Source: Photobacterium pectinilyticum (lineage in GTDB: Bacteria > Pseudomonadota > Gammaproteobacteria > Enterobacterales > Vibrionaceae). Taken from it: a stretch of DNA of 64,000 nucleotides. Below the pieces are notes generated by a model. It ran no database searches, was not told where the DNA came from, and saw nothing but the letters and a program-made list of their open reading frames with translations. The translations under genes and the position numbers were made by a program. The stretch is from NCBI RefSeq assembly GCF_024357955.1, contig NZ_JANEYT010000021.1, positions 1 through 64,000 on the forward strand, read 5' to 3'. Positions 19,104 to 29,039 of this stretch are shown piece after piece; position 1 is the stretch's first letter; each line of letters opens with the position of its first letter.

Positions 19104-20354
19104 TTAAGCTCCTAGCAATTGAATATCTTCTTCTACAATTCTCTCTGAGGTCATTTCAAGCACTTGCTCTAGAGGTTGGAAAGCGTATGAGGTATTCACT
19201 TTTACGTTAGCTTGAGAGAATTGTTTTTCAGGCCCTCGTCCGATACGAATACAAAATAGTTCATTGCAATCCGTTAACAGCTCGATGGCTGATGGGGGAC
19301 TGTCACTACAATGTTGTTGGCCGTTACAATATTTATCGGTTGTGCGCTCTTCGACAAATAGCGTTTGATGAGCCTGGATATCATATATAAGGAATCTATT
19401 GGCATGACCAAAGTGAGTATCAATCACGTTATTGCCTTGATGTGCAATCGCAATACGATACCTATCTGGTTGTTGGAACAGCTTTGATTGATCATCATCG
19501 AGTAAGCCCACGGCATCGGCTCGGCATTGCTTACAATGCGTCATTTGTGCCATATGAACCGATGAAACGGATTGTGCCTGTTGAATATCGTTGTCAGTGG
19601 GAGCTGGGTGCTCATTGATGCCAAAAAAAGTCCCATGCTCTTTTTCAGCAATGAGTGGCATGATGTTATGGAGTAGAGCGCCATTGGCTTTGAGTGATTT
19701 AGCCAGAGTCTCAATGTGTTCGTCATTTATGCCGGGCATCAATACGGTATTGATTTTAACGAGCATTCCCGCTTTAGATGCTGCTTTTAAACCAGCAAGT
19801 TGGCGTGAAATTAGCACCTCGGATGCTTGGATACCGCGAAGCCTTTTGTGGTGATAAAAAACCCATGGGTATATCTGCGCACCAATTTCGGGATCAATAC
19901 AATTAATGGTAATTGTGAGGTGCTCTACGCCGAGGTTTTTTAATGTATCTACGTGCTCTTCTAGTGCGAGCCCATTGGTAGAAATACAGAGCTGAGTCTC
20001 TGGTGATATCCGCTTTATCTCTTTGAGAGTTTGAAATGTCGCGTCGGGGTTAGCTAGGGCATCTCCGGGGCCTGCGATTCCCACCACACTTAAATTGGCG
20101 AGCTTTGATTTAACGCTGGTAAAACGTTTAATCGCTTGAGGTACATCCAGTAATTTTGAAACGACGCCGGGGCGAGATTCGTTACTGCAATCAAATTTTC
20201 GGTTGCAATAATTACACTGGATATTGCATGCAGGTGCAACAGGCAAATGTAGGCGTGCATATTGGTGCGCCTGCTTTGAGTAACACGGGTGTGTTTCGAT
20301 TTTGGTCTTTACTGTTGCGTTGAGCAAATGCCCGACGCTTGCTGTTGGCTGCAT
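19104..20354 (-). CDS. nifB: NifB, radical SAM FeMo-cofactor core synthase
   Basis: NifB fuses two 4Fe-4S clusters and inserts carbide to make the [8Fe-9S-C] core. The 416-residue product has the radical SAM motif CNIQCNYC near residue 42 followed by NRKFDCSNESRPGV, then GIAGPGDALANP. A C-terminal NifX-like domain (about 300-405; IAIAHQGNNVIDTHFGHANRFLIYDI) makes this the fused NifB type of proteobacteria. It starts the reverse nifB-fdxN-nifQ unit from a sigma-54 site. Confidence 0.97.
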   Translation of the reverse strand: MQPTASVGHLLNATVKTKIETHPCYSKQAHQYARLHLPVAPACNIQCNYCNRKFDCSNESRPGVVSKLLDVPQAIKRFTSVKSKLANLSVVGIAGPGDALANPDATFQTLKEIKRISPETQLCISTNGLALEEHVDTLKNLGVEHLTITINCIDPEIGAQIYPWVFYHHKRLRGIQASEVLISRQLAGLKAASKAGMLVKINTVLMPGINDEHIETLAKSLKANGALLHNIMPLIAEKEHGTFFGINEHPAPTDNDIQQAQSVSSVHMAQMTHCKQCRADAVGLLDDDQSKLFQQPDRYRIAIAHQGNNVIDTHFGHANRFLIYDIQAHQTLFVEERTTDKYCNGQQHCSDSPPSAIELLTDCNELFCIRIGRGPEKQFSQANVKVNTSYAFQPLEQVLEMTSERIVEEDIQLLGA

Positions 20355-20396
20355 AATTCATTCCTTGAACAATAAAATGTCTTCTTATTACTCATA

Positions 20397-20413
20397 TTGC
20401 AAATAGTATTCCT
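20397..20413 (-). promoter_or_regulatory. sigma-54-like promoter of nifB-fdxN-nifQ
   Basis: On the reverse strand AGGAATACTATTTGCAA has GG and GC ten bases apart and a perfect TTTGC box; the -24 element is weak (GGAAT instead of GGCAC). It lies about 43 bases before the nifB start, with a NifA box upstream. Confidence 0.65.
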
Positions 20414-20484
20414 AACTATTACAGCTTAAAATCAACGACTTATGTTTTTATTGTTCATCCTGCTACATAACAAAATCCTCTGTT

Positions 20485-20500
20485 TGTTGTAAACACGACA
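20485..20500. promoter_or_regulatory. NifA upstream activator site of nifB
   Basis: TGT-TGTAAACACG-ACA is an exact NifA box, with flanks TTGT and ACAA, about 75 bases upstream of the nifB -24 element and 20 bases beyond the nifA stop. Confidence 0.7.
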
Positions 20501-20519
20501 ATCCATTGAGCGTCGAAGG

Positions 20520-22091
20520 TTAAAGTTCTTTGGTTTCAATATTTAATGTTTGAATCCGGTAGGCTATCTGCCGTGGTGTCATATTCAGAAGGCGCGCTGC
20601 TTTTGCCTTAACCCATCCCGCTTGCTCTAATGCCGCAATAACACGGGATCGTTCATCCTCTCCCTGATCTGACGGCCGAGGGGAGGGGGTATTGGCTAGT
20701 GGGATTTCTGGAGTAACGTGATTTGCCATTGGGTGACTAAACTGGATTAGCCTTTGGTTTATTTGACCTTCTTCACTCAAAATACAAGCACGCTCGATGG
20801 TATTCTCTAATTCTCGTACGTTACCTGGCCATTCATAATCAAGTAGTTTACGGATAGCGCAATCGGTGAGGCTTAAGCGCCTCTTTTGTTGCTTACTAAA
20901 TTTTTCGAGTATGAATTGGGCAAGTTCAGGGATATCTTCTTTACGCTCTCTGAGCGCGGGTAGATAGATAGGCATAACATTCAGGCGATAATAAATATCC
21001 TCTCTGAACTCGCCAGATTGAACCAATTCTTCAAGATTTCGATGTGTTGCAGCCAGTATTCTGACATCGACAGAGATTGGCTCAGTACCCCCTACGCGTT
21101 CAAAAGTTCTCTCTTGTAATACACGTAATAACTTAGATTGAAATGCGGGGCTGGTTTCACCTATTTCATCTAAAAATAGTGTCCCACCATCCGCCAATTC
21201 AAAACGGCCTTTTCGTTGTTTTACCGCGCTGGTAAATGCCCCTTTTTCGTGCCCAAAAAGTTCAGATTCAAGAAGGTTTTCAGGTAATGCAGCACAGTTA
21301 AGTTTAACGAATGAGCGATTTGAACGTGATGAGTTATAGTGAATAGCATTGGCGATCAATTCTTTACCAGTGCCAGATTCACCACGGATGAGTATCGTTG
21401 AATCCCAGCGAGAGATGAGTCGGATCTGCTCAAATATCTTCCGCATTGCACCTGTATGGCCAACGAGGTTATTAAAGCTGTAGTTCTGTCTCACTTTTCG
21501 TTTTAAACCATCCCTTTCTTTAACCAAGGCTTGCTGTTGCTGTGTGACTTGGCGAGAGAACTGAATGTGGGTCGTAATTAAATTGGCAATCATTTCAAGA
21601 AAGCCACAGAGGTTATGAAGCAGTTGGACATTATCGGTGGTAGGTTGCGCTGAAAGTGAGCCAATCACTGATTTATTGATATCTTTGATGGGAACACTGA
21701 TAAAAGGCTTATCGTAGTCGTAGATAGCTAATTTATCACTAAATCTAGAGTCTTTACCGAGTTGAGGCAATACTATCGCCCCTCCTTGTTCCATCACGGA
21801 ACCAATAATCCCTTCACCAATGCGATAACTTACCGCGTCGATGTCAGCGATATTCGCAAGGTCGGGTGCGTAGATTGATTTTAACTGCACTGTCTCTTTT
21901 TTAGGGTCGGTGATAGCCAGAAGACCATAGGATAAAGCACATTGCTCGTGCAGAATCTTTAACACTGCAGGGAGAGTGATTTGATAGTCTAAATCTCGAT
22001 TTAATTCCCGACATATGCTGTACATGGCAGTTAACAGCTTGCTTTCAATGACACTCTGTCCTGAATTTACCCAGGTATCGGTGATGGTCAT
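20520..22091 (-). CDS. nifA: NifA, sigma-54-dependent activator of nif genes
   Basis: NifA drives nif promoters. The 523-residue product has an N-terminal GAF domain (about 25-175), an AAA+ domain (about 205-435) with Walker A GESGTGKE and Walker [10 protein letters not shown], and a C-terminal helix-turn-helix ([20 protein letters not shown]). The sigma-54 contact loop reads GAFTSA rather than GAFTGA (bases 21225-21242, Ser at about residue 288). There is no cysteine-rich interdomain linker, as expected for the NifL-controlled type. The start at 22091 follows GGAGGGAAATGAT one base after the nifL stop; an ATG at 22106 overlaps nifL. Confidence 0.96.
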   Translation of the reverse strand: MTITDTWVNSGQSVIESKLLTAMYSICRELNRDLDYQITLPAVLKILHEQCALSYGLLAITDPKKETVQLKSIYAPDLANIADIDAVSYRIGEGIIGSVMEQGGAIVLPQLGKDSRFSDKLAIYDYDKPFISVPIKDINKSVIGSLSAQPTTDNVQLLHNLCGFLEMIANLITTHIQFSRQVTQQQQALVKERDGLKRKVRQNYSFNNLVGHTGAMRKIFEQIRLISRWDSTILIRGESGTGKELIANAIHYNSSRSNRSFVKLNCAALPENLLESELFGHEKGAFTSAVKQRKGRFELADGGTLFLDEIGETSPAFQSKLLRVLQERTFERVGGTEPISVDVRILAATHRNLEELVQSGEFREDIYYRLNVMPIYLPALRERKEDIPELAQFILEKFSKQQKRRLSLTDCAIRKLLDYEWPGNVRELENTIERACILSEEGQINQRLIQFSHPMANHVTPEIPLANTPSPRPSDQGEDERSRVIAALEQAGWVKAKAARLLNMTPRQIAYRIQTLNIETKEL

Positions 22092-22092
22092 A

Positions 22093-23604
22093 TCATTTCC
22101 CTCCATGCGAAATTGGAAGCAGTATTTCTATGCATGCCCCATTTAATGCGGCGCTTTTGTGTACATTGAGTGTGGCGGCATGATCATTAATCACTTGTTG
22201 AACAATTGCTAAGCCAATGCCTCGTGATCCTTCGTGATGTGTGGGTTTATGGCTATAAAACGGCTCGAAGATCTTCGTGGTGAGGTGTTTTGGCACACCA
22301 TTACCACTATCAGCAATTTGAATAATCACCTCATGATGACTAGGAAGTGTCGTTATGGTTATTGTTCGTTCACTATTTCCAGATCGGTTGATGGCATCGA
22401 TGGCGTTTTCGATAATTTGACATATTGCGAGCAGAAGCCGAGCGGGTTTTCCTTCAATGGGCCGCAACGTACCCGTGAATTCTAGATGACAGTTGATGGA
22501 GTCATTTAGGAGTGCTTTTGCATTCACTTCGACGGCATCATGAATGAGTTGGTTGATGTTAACTAATTGAAACGCTTCATAGGGACGCTCTGGAATAGCA
22601 AGCTGTATATTATCTAGTGCTTGAAAGCCAGCCTGCGTAGCTTCACTCATCGCATTGAGCCCGCTGCAGCTGTGATTGGTTTGTTTTAGTATTTTCACCG
22701 CTGAATCAATCATGTTCATCGGGCCTTGCAGCTGGTGAATCGCAGCCATTAATACTTCTTGTAGACTATGAACATGTTTGCTTTCAGACAGCATTAAATT
22801 CAACGTATTTAAGCGTTTATCATTAAGGAGTTTTTTTTCTCTTGTCCGGTCATAAATGACGATACAGATTTGATGTAGCGCATGGTGGTTAAAGTAGTTT
22901 TCTACGGATGTATCACTAATGGATAGCTTACTAAATATACACTCAAGAGTACGGCTTTCTCCTTGAAGTATCGGCATGTCAACCTCTAGTTGGTGCGCAT
23001 GCGGAGAGCAAGGTAGATCAGTGAGAGACTTTACCCCAGTCACGGTTTTTATCTGTTTGCAAATGGTCTCTAGCAATGTTGCCTGATATTGGAGCGAGAG
23101 TTGATTGTATTTACGGTTTGAACCAAGTACTTGCTTCTTGTTACCAATAATTACCGCTGGAATAGGAAGACTATTGAAAATAGTCTCTAAGGTTGATTCT
23201 TGATTTGAGTGTGAAATGGTTGTTTGATTACGATCAGTGACATCTTGATGAATAGAGAAAAAGCCATTGTTACTAGGAAGAGGGGTTATTTTTATTTCAG
23301 CAATGTAGATACTGTTATCTGCACGCTTATTGAGTAGTTCTCCCTCCCATGTACGCCCGTCATTAATTGTCTTCCATAGATCAAAATAGACACTTTTGGG
23401 TGTCTTTTTATAGGAGAGAATAGATGAGGGTTTACCAACGAGTTGGTTGCTCTTATATCCAGTTATAGTTTCAAATGAATGATTAACATAAACAATATTT
23501 CCATTGCTATCCGTAATGGAGATAGCCGAAGGAATCGTTGATAAAATGGTTTGATACTCTTTAATATCTAATACGTCGTCTATTTTGTTTAATGTAATAC
23601 TCAT
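22093..23604 (-). CDS. nifL: NifL, redox- and nitrogen-responsive antagonist of NifA
   Basis: NifL blocks NifA in the presence of oxygen or fixed nitrogen. The 503-residue product has an N-terminal PAS domain (about 20-130; GNIVYVNHSFETITGY) of the FAD-binding kind, a second PAS-like region (about 145-260), a histidine-kinase-like H region (AIHQLQGPMNMI) and a C-terminal ATPase domain (IADSGNGVPKHL, GSRGIGLAIVQQV). The start at 23604 (MSITLNK) follows GGAGCAGGT; an ATG at 23619 gives five more residues. It precedes nifA in an operon, giving equimolar antagonist and activator. Confidence 0.93.
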   Translation of the reverse strand: MSITLNKIDDVLDIKEYQTILSTIPSAISITDSNGNIVYVNHSFETITGYKSNQLVGKPSSILSYKKTPKSVYFDLWKTINDGRTWEGELLNKRADNSIYIAEIKITPLPSNNGFFSIHQDVTDRNQTTISHSNQESTLETIFNSLPIPAVIIGNKKQVLGSNRKYNQLSLQYQATLLETICKQIKTVTGVKSLTDLPCSPHAHQLEVDMPILQGESRTLECIFSKLSISDTSVENYFNHHALHQICIVIYDRTREKKLLNDKRLNTLNLMLSESKHVHSLQEVLMAAIHQLQGPMNMIDSAVKILKQTNHSCSGLNAMSEATQAGFQALDNIQLAIPERPYEAFQLVNINQLIHDAVEVNAKALLNDSINCHLEFTGTLRPIEGKPARLLLAICQIIENAIDAINRSGNSERTITITTLPSHHEVIIQIADSGNGVPKHLTTKIFEPFYSHKPTHHEGSRGIGLAIVQQVINDHAATLNVHKSAALNGACIEILLPISHGGK

Positions 23605-23674
23605 ACCTGCTCCAATCAAAAAACGTTTATAACGTGATCTATCAGTTTTTTTCCTCTCTATAAATGTAATGATT

Positions 23675-23690
23675 GCATTTTATATTCCAG
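23675..23690 (-). promoter_or_regulatory. sigma-54-like promoter of nifLA
   Basis: On the reverse strand CTGGAATATAAAATGCAA has GG and GC exactly ten bases apart about 75 bases before nifL. In Klebsiella nifLA is sigma-54- and NtrC-dependent. No clear NtrC site was seen, but the NifA box at 23774-23789 lies about 90 bases upstream and could serve both directions. Confidence 0.55.
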
Positions 23691-23773
23691 TTTTGTGACA
23701 TCAATGACATTGATACTTGAATATCTCACTTTGTTTGATCTCTGACAAAAAAGTGCGTTTGTTTATTACGGAT

Positions 23774-23789
23774 TGTTCGTGATATTACA
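23774..23789. promoter_or_regulatory. NifA box between nifL and rnfA
   Basis: TGT-TCGTGATATT-ACA is an exact NifA box about 110 bases upstream of the rnfA promoter and about 85-100 bases upstream of the nifL promoter on the other strand. Being palindromic, it could act on either or both. Confidence 0.65.
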
Positions 23790-23898
23790 TTTTTCATCTA
23801 TTTATTGAGATTTGTTATCAATGGGGAGTTATCGTAACTTGCTGTTTTTAGCGGTTTTGAAGCGTTTTCTCACTAACTTGGTGCAACTTGATAGGAAA

Positions 23899-23914
23899 TG
23901 GCACTGAATGTGCA
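23899..23914 (+). promoter_or_regulatory. sigma-54 promoter of rnfABCDGEH
   Basis: TGGCACTGAATGTGCA matches the consensus almost perfectly: TGGCAC, correct spacing and TGCA. It lies about 33 bases before the rnfA start, the best -24/-12 site in the window. Confidence 0.85.
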
Positions 23915-23946
23915 ATACCGCATCATATAGGTGTGGAGGAGTTGAT

Positions 23947-24522
23947 ATGGATAATATGATGCTATTTTTTAATGTGGCATTTGTAAATAATGTGGTACTG
24001 GCTCAGTTTTTAGGGTTATGCCCATTCATGGGGGTGTCAGGTAAAGTGAGTAATTCTATAGGTATGGGGTTGGCGACGACGTTTGTTATTACTGTCGCTT
24101 CTATTCTGGCTTGGTTACTGGATAAGTATCTATTAGTGCCGAATGAACTTACTGTAATGAGAATTATTGCTTTTATTGTTGTTATTGCCGCTGTTGTTCA
24201 AATTACTGAAATGTATATTCAAAAGTCATCCCCTTCTCTTTACAAATCTCTAGGTGTGTTTCTGCCATTAATAACAACAAACTGCGCTGTGCTTGGTGTG
24301 GCGTTAATTGTTTCACAGCAAGGGTTAAATTTTTTCAGTACGCTTGTTTTTTCGCTAGGTTCAGCCGTTGGGTTTACCGTTTCAATCATTTTGTTTTCAG
24401 GCCTAAGGCAGCAACTTAGTTTAAGTAATGTTCCTGCGGCATTAAAGGGTTCACCCATCGCTTTTATTACTGCTGGGGTGATGTCAATGGCATTCATGGG
24501 TTTTGCAGGAATGGCGAGTTAA
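23947..24522 (+). CDS. rnfA: Rnf complex membrane subunit RnfA
   Basis: RnfA is an integral subunit of the ion-pumping NADH:ferredoxin/flavodoxin oxidoreductase. The 191-residue product has about six membrane spans; NNVVLAQFLGLCPFMGVSGK near the N-terminus and LPLITTNCAVLGVAL carry the conserved membrane cysteines. The start at 23947 follows GGAGGAGTTGAT; an upstream in-frame ATG at 23908 lies inside the promoter. It is the first of seven rnf genes, expressed here under nif control. Confidence 0.95.
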   Translation: MDNMMLFFNVAFVNNVVLAQFLGLCPFMGVSGKVSNSIGMGLATTFVITVASILAWLLDKYLLVPNELTVMRIIAFIVVIAAVVQITEMYIQKSSPSLYKSLGVFLPLITTNCAVLGVALIVSQQGLNFFSTLVFSLGSAVGFTVSIILFSGLRQQLSLSNVPAALKGSPIAFITAGVMSMAFMGFAGMAS

Positions 24523-24535
24523 ATGAGGAGGCAAG

Positions 24536-25045
24536 ATGTTTGCTGTATTGATATTTATTACATTAGGCCTTTTTCTAGGGTTTAGTTTGGGTATGGCATC
24601 GAAAGTTTTATCTGTCGATGGTGACCCTCTTGTTGATGAAATTGAAGGAATGATGCCTGGCGGGCAGTGTGGTCAATGCGGAGAGGCTGGTTGCCGGCAA
24701 GCCGCTGAGGCAATGGTGAAGGGGAAATTGCCCATCACAGCTTGTCCGCCAGGTGGCGTGGGACTATCTGAAGCCATTGCGAATGCACTTGGTGTTGATG
24801 TCAATACTGATGATATTGCATTACCACTGTATGCCGCTATTGATGAATCACAATGCTCTGGATGTCAGCGTTGCTTTAAAGCCTGTCCATTCGACGCCAT
24901 TGTCGGCGGTGCAAAACAGATGCATACCGTTCTTTCTGACATTTGCACTGGATGTAAGTTATGTGAACCTGTCTGCCCGCAACAGTGTATTACGTTTACG
25001 GAATCTCAACCGATGTGGATTTGGCCTAAACCAATGGCGGCATAA
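24536..25045 (+). CDS. rnfB: Rnf complex Fe-S subunit RnfB
   Basis: RnfB is a membrane-anchored Fe-S protein thought to be the ferredoxin/flavodoxin contact site. The 169-residue product starts with a hydrophobic anchor (LIFITLGLFLGFSLGM). A Fe-S domain follows (GGQCGQCGEAGCRQAA, ending CP near 72), then two 4Fe-4S sets: CSGCQRCFKACPFDAI and CTGCKLCEPVCP. GAGGAGGCAAG precedes the ATG. It ends soon after the last cluster, shorter than the usual 190-residue E. coli type. Confidence 0.95.
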   Translation: MFAVLIFITLGLFLGFSLGMASKVLSVDGDPLVDEIEGMMPGGQCGQCGEAGCRQAAEAMVKGKLPITACPPGGVGLSEAIANALGVDVNTDDIALPLYAAIDESQCSGCQRCFKACPFDAIVGGAKQMHTVLSDICTGCKLCEPVCPQQCITFTESQPMWIWPKPMAA

Positions 25046-25054
25046 GGTGAATAT

Positions 25055-26518
25055 ATGTTAACAGTATTTGGACGCCCGTTTGCAGGGGGGATACATCCTC
25101 CGACATATAAATACCTCACGAAAAGTGAGAAGAGCTCACGTCATTTTTTGCCAAAAAAAGTGTACTTATCATTAGTGTTGCGAAATGGCTCACCACTAAC
25201 CCCCTTAGTTTCAGTTGGTGATGTGGTTAAAAAAGGGGAGTTAATCGCGACAGGATTGAATGATATGACAGCGCCACTTCACTCATCCGTTAATGGTGTT
25301 GTCGTGGAAATTAAACCTCATATTACTACGCATCCGGGGATGCATCACAGCCCCACTATTGTCATTGAGACCGACGGTAATAGAGGATGGGGGACCTATC
25401 ATCCATCGACAGCTGTTAACCGTATTTCAAGTGAAATGATTATTGAACGGGTTAGAGGTGCCGGTGTTGTGGGTCTTGGTGGTGCCGGTTTCCCTACCGC
25501 GAAGAAAATAGAATTTGCTCGAAAAGCGGGAGTACATACTCTTGTTATTAATGGTGGTGAATGTGAACCATACCTCACGTGTGATGACCGCTTAATGCAA
25601 GAGTATGGGGCAGATGTTATTGGCGGCATTCGCTTACTTTTAAAAGCGACAGGTGCAGAGCAAGCCATCATCGGTATAGAAGACAATAAGCGAGAAGCGA
25701 TTGAGTTTTTAAGTTCGTTGTGTGAAGAAGACAATATTAATGTCGAGGTTGTACCAAGCCTCTATCCAATGGGGTCTGAGCGCCACCTCATTAAGGCTGT
25801 GACAGGGCAAACGGTACCACTGGGCAAACTTTCGACTGAAATTGGCATTGTGGTCAATAATGTGGCAACCGCTAAGGCTGTCTATCATGCCGTTCGTTAT
25901 CAACATCCGCTGGTGAGTCGAATGGTTACCGTCTCTGGGTTAGGTGTGGAAACACCGATGAACGTCGATGTCCCTATTGGTACCACTGTCAGGGAGCTAT
26001 TGGCGTATTGTGGCGGTTTTCACCCTTCAACAGAAAGACTTATTCTCGGAGGACCGATGATGGGGAGCGTAGTGACTTCTCCAGATGTGCCGTTAGATAA
26101 AAGTGCTGGTGGTTTGCTTGCATTAACAACAGAAGAGATGAACGAACGTGAGAGACAATCTTGTATACGTTGTGGTCAATGTGTTCGTGTCTGCCCAATG
26201 GGTTTAATGCCCTTCAAAATAGCCTCATTTAGCCGCGTCTCAGATTTTAAGGGGGCAGAGTCCAGCGGGGTTAATCACTGTCTGAGCTGTGGTGCATGCA
26301 GTTATATTTGCCCTTCAAGCATTCCCCTCGTTCAATTCTTTCAACACACAAAAGGTGTTTTGCGCAGTCGTAAGATGCAAGAAGACAAGACGGAGCGCGT
26401 TAGACAATTACGTGATGCAAAGGTTATTCGTATGGCCAAGGAAGCAGAACTGAAAAAAGCAGCCAAAGCGGCCAAACCCAAGCGTCGCCGTCAACGTCGT
26501 GACAAGGAGGTTTCATGA
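25055..26518 (+). CDS. rnfC: Rnf complex NADH-binding subunit RnfC
   Basis: RnfC is the peripheral subunit that oxidises NADH via FMN and Fe-S clusters. The 487-residue product has a Rossmann-like core with GAGVVGLGGAGFPTAKK (about 137-155) and GGECEPYLTCDDRLM. Two 4Fe-4S motifs follow: CIRCGQCVRVCP and CLSCGACSYICP (about 375-425). A short lysine/arginine-rich tail ends the protein; long repeat-rich C-termini of some enteric RnfC proteins are missing. Its end overlaps rnfD by four bases. Confidence 0.95.
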   Translation: MLTVFGRPFAGGIHPPTYKYLTKSEKSSRHFLPKKVYLSLVLRNGSPLTPLVSVGDVVKKGELIATGLNDMTAPLHSSVNGVVVEIKPHITTHPGMHHSPTIVIETDGNRGWGTYHPSTAVNRISSEMIIERVRGAGVVGLGGAGFPTAKKIEFARKAGVHTLVINGGECEPYLTCDDRLMQEYGADVIGGIRLLLKATGAEQAIIGIEDNKREAIEFLSSLCEEDNINVEVVPSLYPMGSERHLIKAVTGQTVPLGKLSTEIGIVVNNVATAKAVYHAVRYQHPLVSRMVTVSGLGVETPMNVDVPIGTTVRELLAYCGGFHPSTERLILGGPMMGSVVTSPDVPLDKSAGGLLALTTEEMNERERQSCIRCGQCVRVCPMGLMPFKIASFSRVSDFKGAESSGVNHCLSCGACSYICPSSIPLVQFFQHTKGVLRSRKMQEDKTERVRQLRDAKVIRMAKEAELKKAAKAAKPKRRRQRRDKEVS

Positions 26519-27537
26519 TTAATTACCAACCAGATAGCGGGCCGTTCACTCATAACGATCGGTCGAGTACGCACCTTATGTATCAAGTTATCTTGGCACT
26601 GCTCCCTGCAACCATATTTGGTATTTACCTGTTCGGCATGCAAGCGGCAATGACGTTGATTGCGTGCGGATTGGCATGTATTGCAACAGAAGCGCTCTGT
26701 TTGTTTATTATGCGTAAACGTGTTGTGGCTTGTTTAGATGGCTCTGCATTATTAACAGGGTGGCTATTGGCGATGAGCTTGCCACCACATTTCCCGCCGA
26801 TTCTGTGTGCGGTAGGTGGTGCATTTGCCATTGTGATTGGTAAGCAATGTTACGGTGGGCTGGGACAAAACCTTTTTAATCCAGCGATGCTAGGGCGCGT
26901 GATGTTGTTGATCTGTTTTCCATTAGAGATGACTGATTGGAGTGTCCCTTTTTCACAAGCTGATGTTGTCGTCGATGACAACATGATCCAGACATGGTTA
27001 CATTTTGATGGCATGACGTCAGCGACGATACTCGGGGAATTTGCAAGTCATCATGGCAGTGGCTTAATACCTTCACCAGCGATGGCATTAGGGCACCATG
27101 CGGGGAGCTTCGGTGAAACATCTAGCGTGTTGTTACTACTGGGCGGTGTGTTTCTCATATATCGTCGCATTATTCACTGGGCTATTCCGGTGAGTTTCCT
27201 ATCGATATTATTGCTTATCTCCTGTGTGACTTATTACTTGTTTCCTCTGATGTTTGGAGGCGCTGCTCTCCATTTTGCCCCACCTTCAATACATATTTTT
27301 TCAGGAGCAACATTGCTGGCTGCATTCTTTATTATTACTGACTTAGTCACATCACCCACCACACAGAAAGGGCAGTTGGTCTATGGTGGGCTGACGGCGC
27401 TATTGGTGTGGGCAATTCGTTCTTTTGGCAGTTATCCAGAAGGCGTCGCTTTTGCCGTATTACTGATGAACTGCATGAGTCCGATAATTGAGCAGCTTTG
27501 CCAACCGAAACCCTTTGGTAGTCAGGAGGCTGTATGA
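26515..27537 (+). CDS. rnfD: Rnf complex membrane subunit RnfD
   Basis: RnfD is a multi-spanning subunit related to NqrB with a covalently bound FMN. The 340-residue product has eight to ten hydrophobic segments, the flavin threonine region [12 protein letters not shown] (about residue 164-175; SGATxxx-type), and [20 protein letters not shown] near the C-terminus. It overlaps rnfC and rnfG by four bases each, so translation is probably coupled. Confidence 0.94.
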   Translation: MINYQPDSGPFTHNDRSSTHLMYQVILALLPATIFGIYLFGMQAAMTLIACGLACIATEALCLFIMRKRVVACLDGSALLTGWLLAMSLPPHFPPILCAVGGAFAIVIGKQCYGGLGQNLFNPAMLGRVMLLICFPLEMTDWSVPFSQADVVVDDNMIQTWLHFDGMTSATILGEFASHHGSGLIPSPAMALGHHAGSFGETSSVLLLLGGVFLIYRRIIHWAIPVSFLSILLLISCVTYYLFPLMFGGAALHFAPPSIHIFSGATLLAAFFIITDLVTSPTTQKGQLVYGGLTALLVWAIRSFGSYPEGVAFAVLLMNCMSPIIEQLCQPKPFGSQEAV

Positions 27538-28136
27538 GGCTAGAAAGCTTATTTTCTCACCGTGATGCATTGCCTAATCAAGCGTTGGTCTTGGGGGCTG
27601 CAATGGGCGTTGCAACGGCATTATTGCTTGGCTTAAGCCAACATGTTACTCCGATTATTGATGCGTTGAAGACGCAAGAGCAACGTGAAACGATCAGTGA
27701 GGTATTACCGCTGGTCACGTTATCAGAAGAATTCCGCCCTCAATCTCGTCGCTTTGAGTTTGATGGTGTTGCTTATGATCTCTTTTCATTTGAGGGTGGC
27801 TATTGGGTTGTGACCGGGCAGACCATAGGCTATGGGGGCAAAATGGACTTGATGGTTGGCACTGATTCACAGGGCGTAATTCAAGGTGTACGCGTTTTAC
27901 AACACAGTGAAACACCAGGCTTAGGAGACAAGATTGAACTTTCTAAAAGTGATTGGATCCTTTCTTTTAATCAACGCTCATTAATGAATACAGAACGCTG
28001 GAAAGTAAAAAAAGAAGGGGGAGAGTTTGACCAGTTTAGTGGCGCCACGATTACCCCCAGAGCTGTTGTGAATGGTGTTCATCATATGTTGCAAGCACTT
28101 GAATATGAGGAAGGGGTTAATCATGACAAGCTATAA
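27534..28136 (+). CDS. rnfG: Rnf complex FMN-bearing subunit RnfG
   Basis: RnfG is a single-span membrane protein with a periplasmic domain bearing covalent FMN. The 200-residue product has an N-terminal hydrophobic segment ([17 protein letters not shown]) and the flavinylation motif SGAT in [14 protein letters not shown] near residue 175, plus [10 protein letters not shown] and [12 protein letters not shown], all typical. It overlaps rnfD and rnfE. Confidence 0.94.
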   Translation: MRLESLFSHRDALPNQALVLGAAMGVATALLLGLSQHVTPIIDALKTQEQRETISEVLPLVTLSEEFRPQSRRFEFDGVAYDLFSFEGGYWVVTGQTIGYGGKMDLMVGTDSQGVIQGVRVLQHSETPGLGDKIELSKSDWILSFNQRSLMNTERWKVKKEGGEFDQFSGATITPRAVVNGVHHMLQALEYEEGVNHDKL

Positions 28137-28785
28137 GGAAATAATTAAAGGCGGGGTGTGGGATAATAATATTGTTCTGAGCCAATCTCTTGCTCTATGC
28201 CCATTGTTAGCGGTAACAAGTACTGCAACAAATGGTCTAGGTCTTGGGATAGCGACGCTGTTTGTCATGGTATTTGCCAGTATCTTAACGTCGCTTGCAA
28301 AACCTATTGTAAGTAGAGCTATTCGAATTCCTGTTAATGTACTGATTATTGCCACGCTAGTGACTTCTACTGACCTACTGCTTAATGCCTACTTTTATCC
28401 ATTGCATAAAGTGTTGGGGTTATTTATTCCTTTGATCGTGACCAATTGCGCCATCCTGGGGCGTGTTGAAGCATTTGCTACAAAAAATAAGGTTATTCCG
28501 AGTGCTGTGGATGCCTTAGCGATGGGGTTTGGTTTTTGTTGGGTATTGGTGGTTTTAGGTGGGGTGAGAGAAGTCATCGGTAGCGGTACCCTCTTTTCAA
28601 ATGCGAGCTTAATGCTTGGTGAAAAATTCTATTTTATTGAACAGACCATTATTCCGAATTATCGCGGATTTTTACTCGCAATTTTACCACCTGGTGGATT
28701 CATTGCGATTGGCTTACTTCTTGGTTTAAAAAATAGTTTAGAGCGATTAAAAGATAAAAGTCAGCAAACTGTGGAGGTTATGTGA
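28123..28785 (+). CDS. rnfE: Rnf complex membrane subunit RnfE
   Basis: RnfE is the RnfA paralogue in the membrane core. The 220-residue product has about six spans, with [22 protein letters not shown] at the N-terminus and [19 protein letters not shown] carrying the second conserved cysteine. The start at 28123 (MTSYKEI) follows GAGGAAGGGG and overlaps the rnfG end; an ATG at 28072 lies deep inside rnfG. Confidence 0.94.
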   Translation: MTSYKEIIKGGVWDNNIVLSQSLALCPLLAVTSTATNGLGLGIATLFVMVFASILTSLAKPIVSRAIRIPVNVLIIATLVTSTDLLLNAYFYPLHKVLGLFIPLIVTNCAILGRVEAFATKNKVIPSAVDALAMGFGFCWVLVVLGGVREVIGSGTLFSNASLMLGEKFYFIEQTIIPNYRGFLLAILPPGGFIAIGLLLGLKNSLERLKDKSQQTVEVM

Positions 28786-29039
28786 TGAATGTGAGCGTTG
28801 TATATGCATTACCTTCACGTCAAGCATGGCTGCCAGTAACGTTGGCAGACGAAGCAACGGTTTTAATGGCGATCCAGCAATCAGGGATTTTAAATTTATT
28901 TCCTGACATCGATCTTTCAGTTCAGAAAGTGGGGGTTTTTGGCAAAATGAAGGCTCTGGATGCGGTGATAGAGGAAGGCGACCGTATTGAAATCTATCGC
29001 CCAATTGTATGGAAGCCAACGGATGACGATGAGTTGTAA
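28785..29039 (+). CDS. rnfH: RnfH-like ubiquitin-fold protein
   Basis: RnfH is a small beta-grasp protein of unknown function often encoded at the end of rnf operons. The 84-residue product has VVYALPSRQAWLPVTL, a helix with AIQQSGIL, and DRIEIYRPIVWKPTDDDE at the C-terminus, where the RPL/RPI segment is diagnostic. Translation likely starts at ATG 28785 overlapping the rnfE stop, after GGAGG; a GTG at 28782 is the alternative. Its stop overlaps the NifA box for nifF. Confidence 0.85.
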   Translation: MNVSVVYALPSRQAWLPVTLADEATVLMAIQQSGILNLFPDIDLSVQKVGVFGKMKALDAVIEEGDRIEIYRPIVWKPTDDDEL

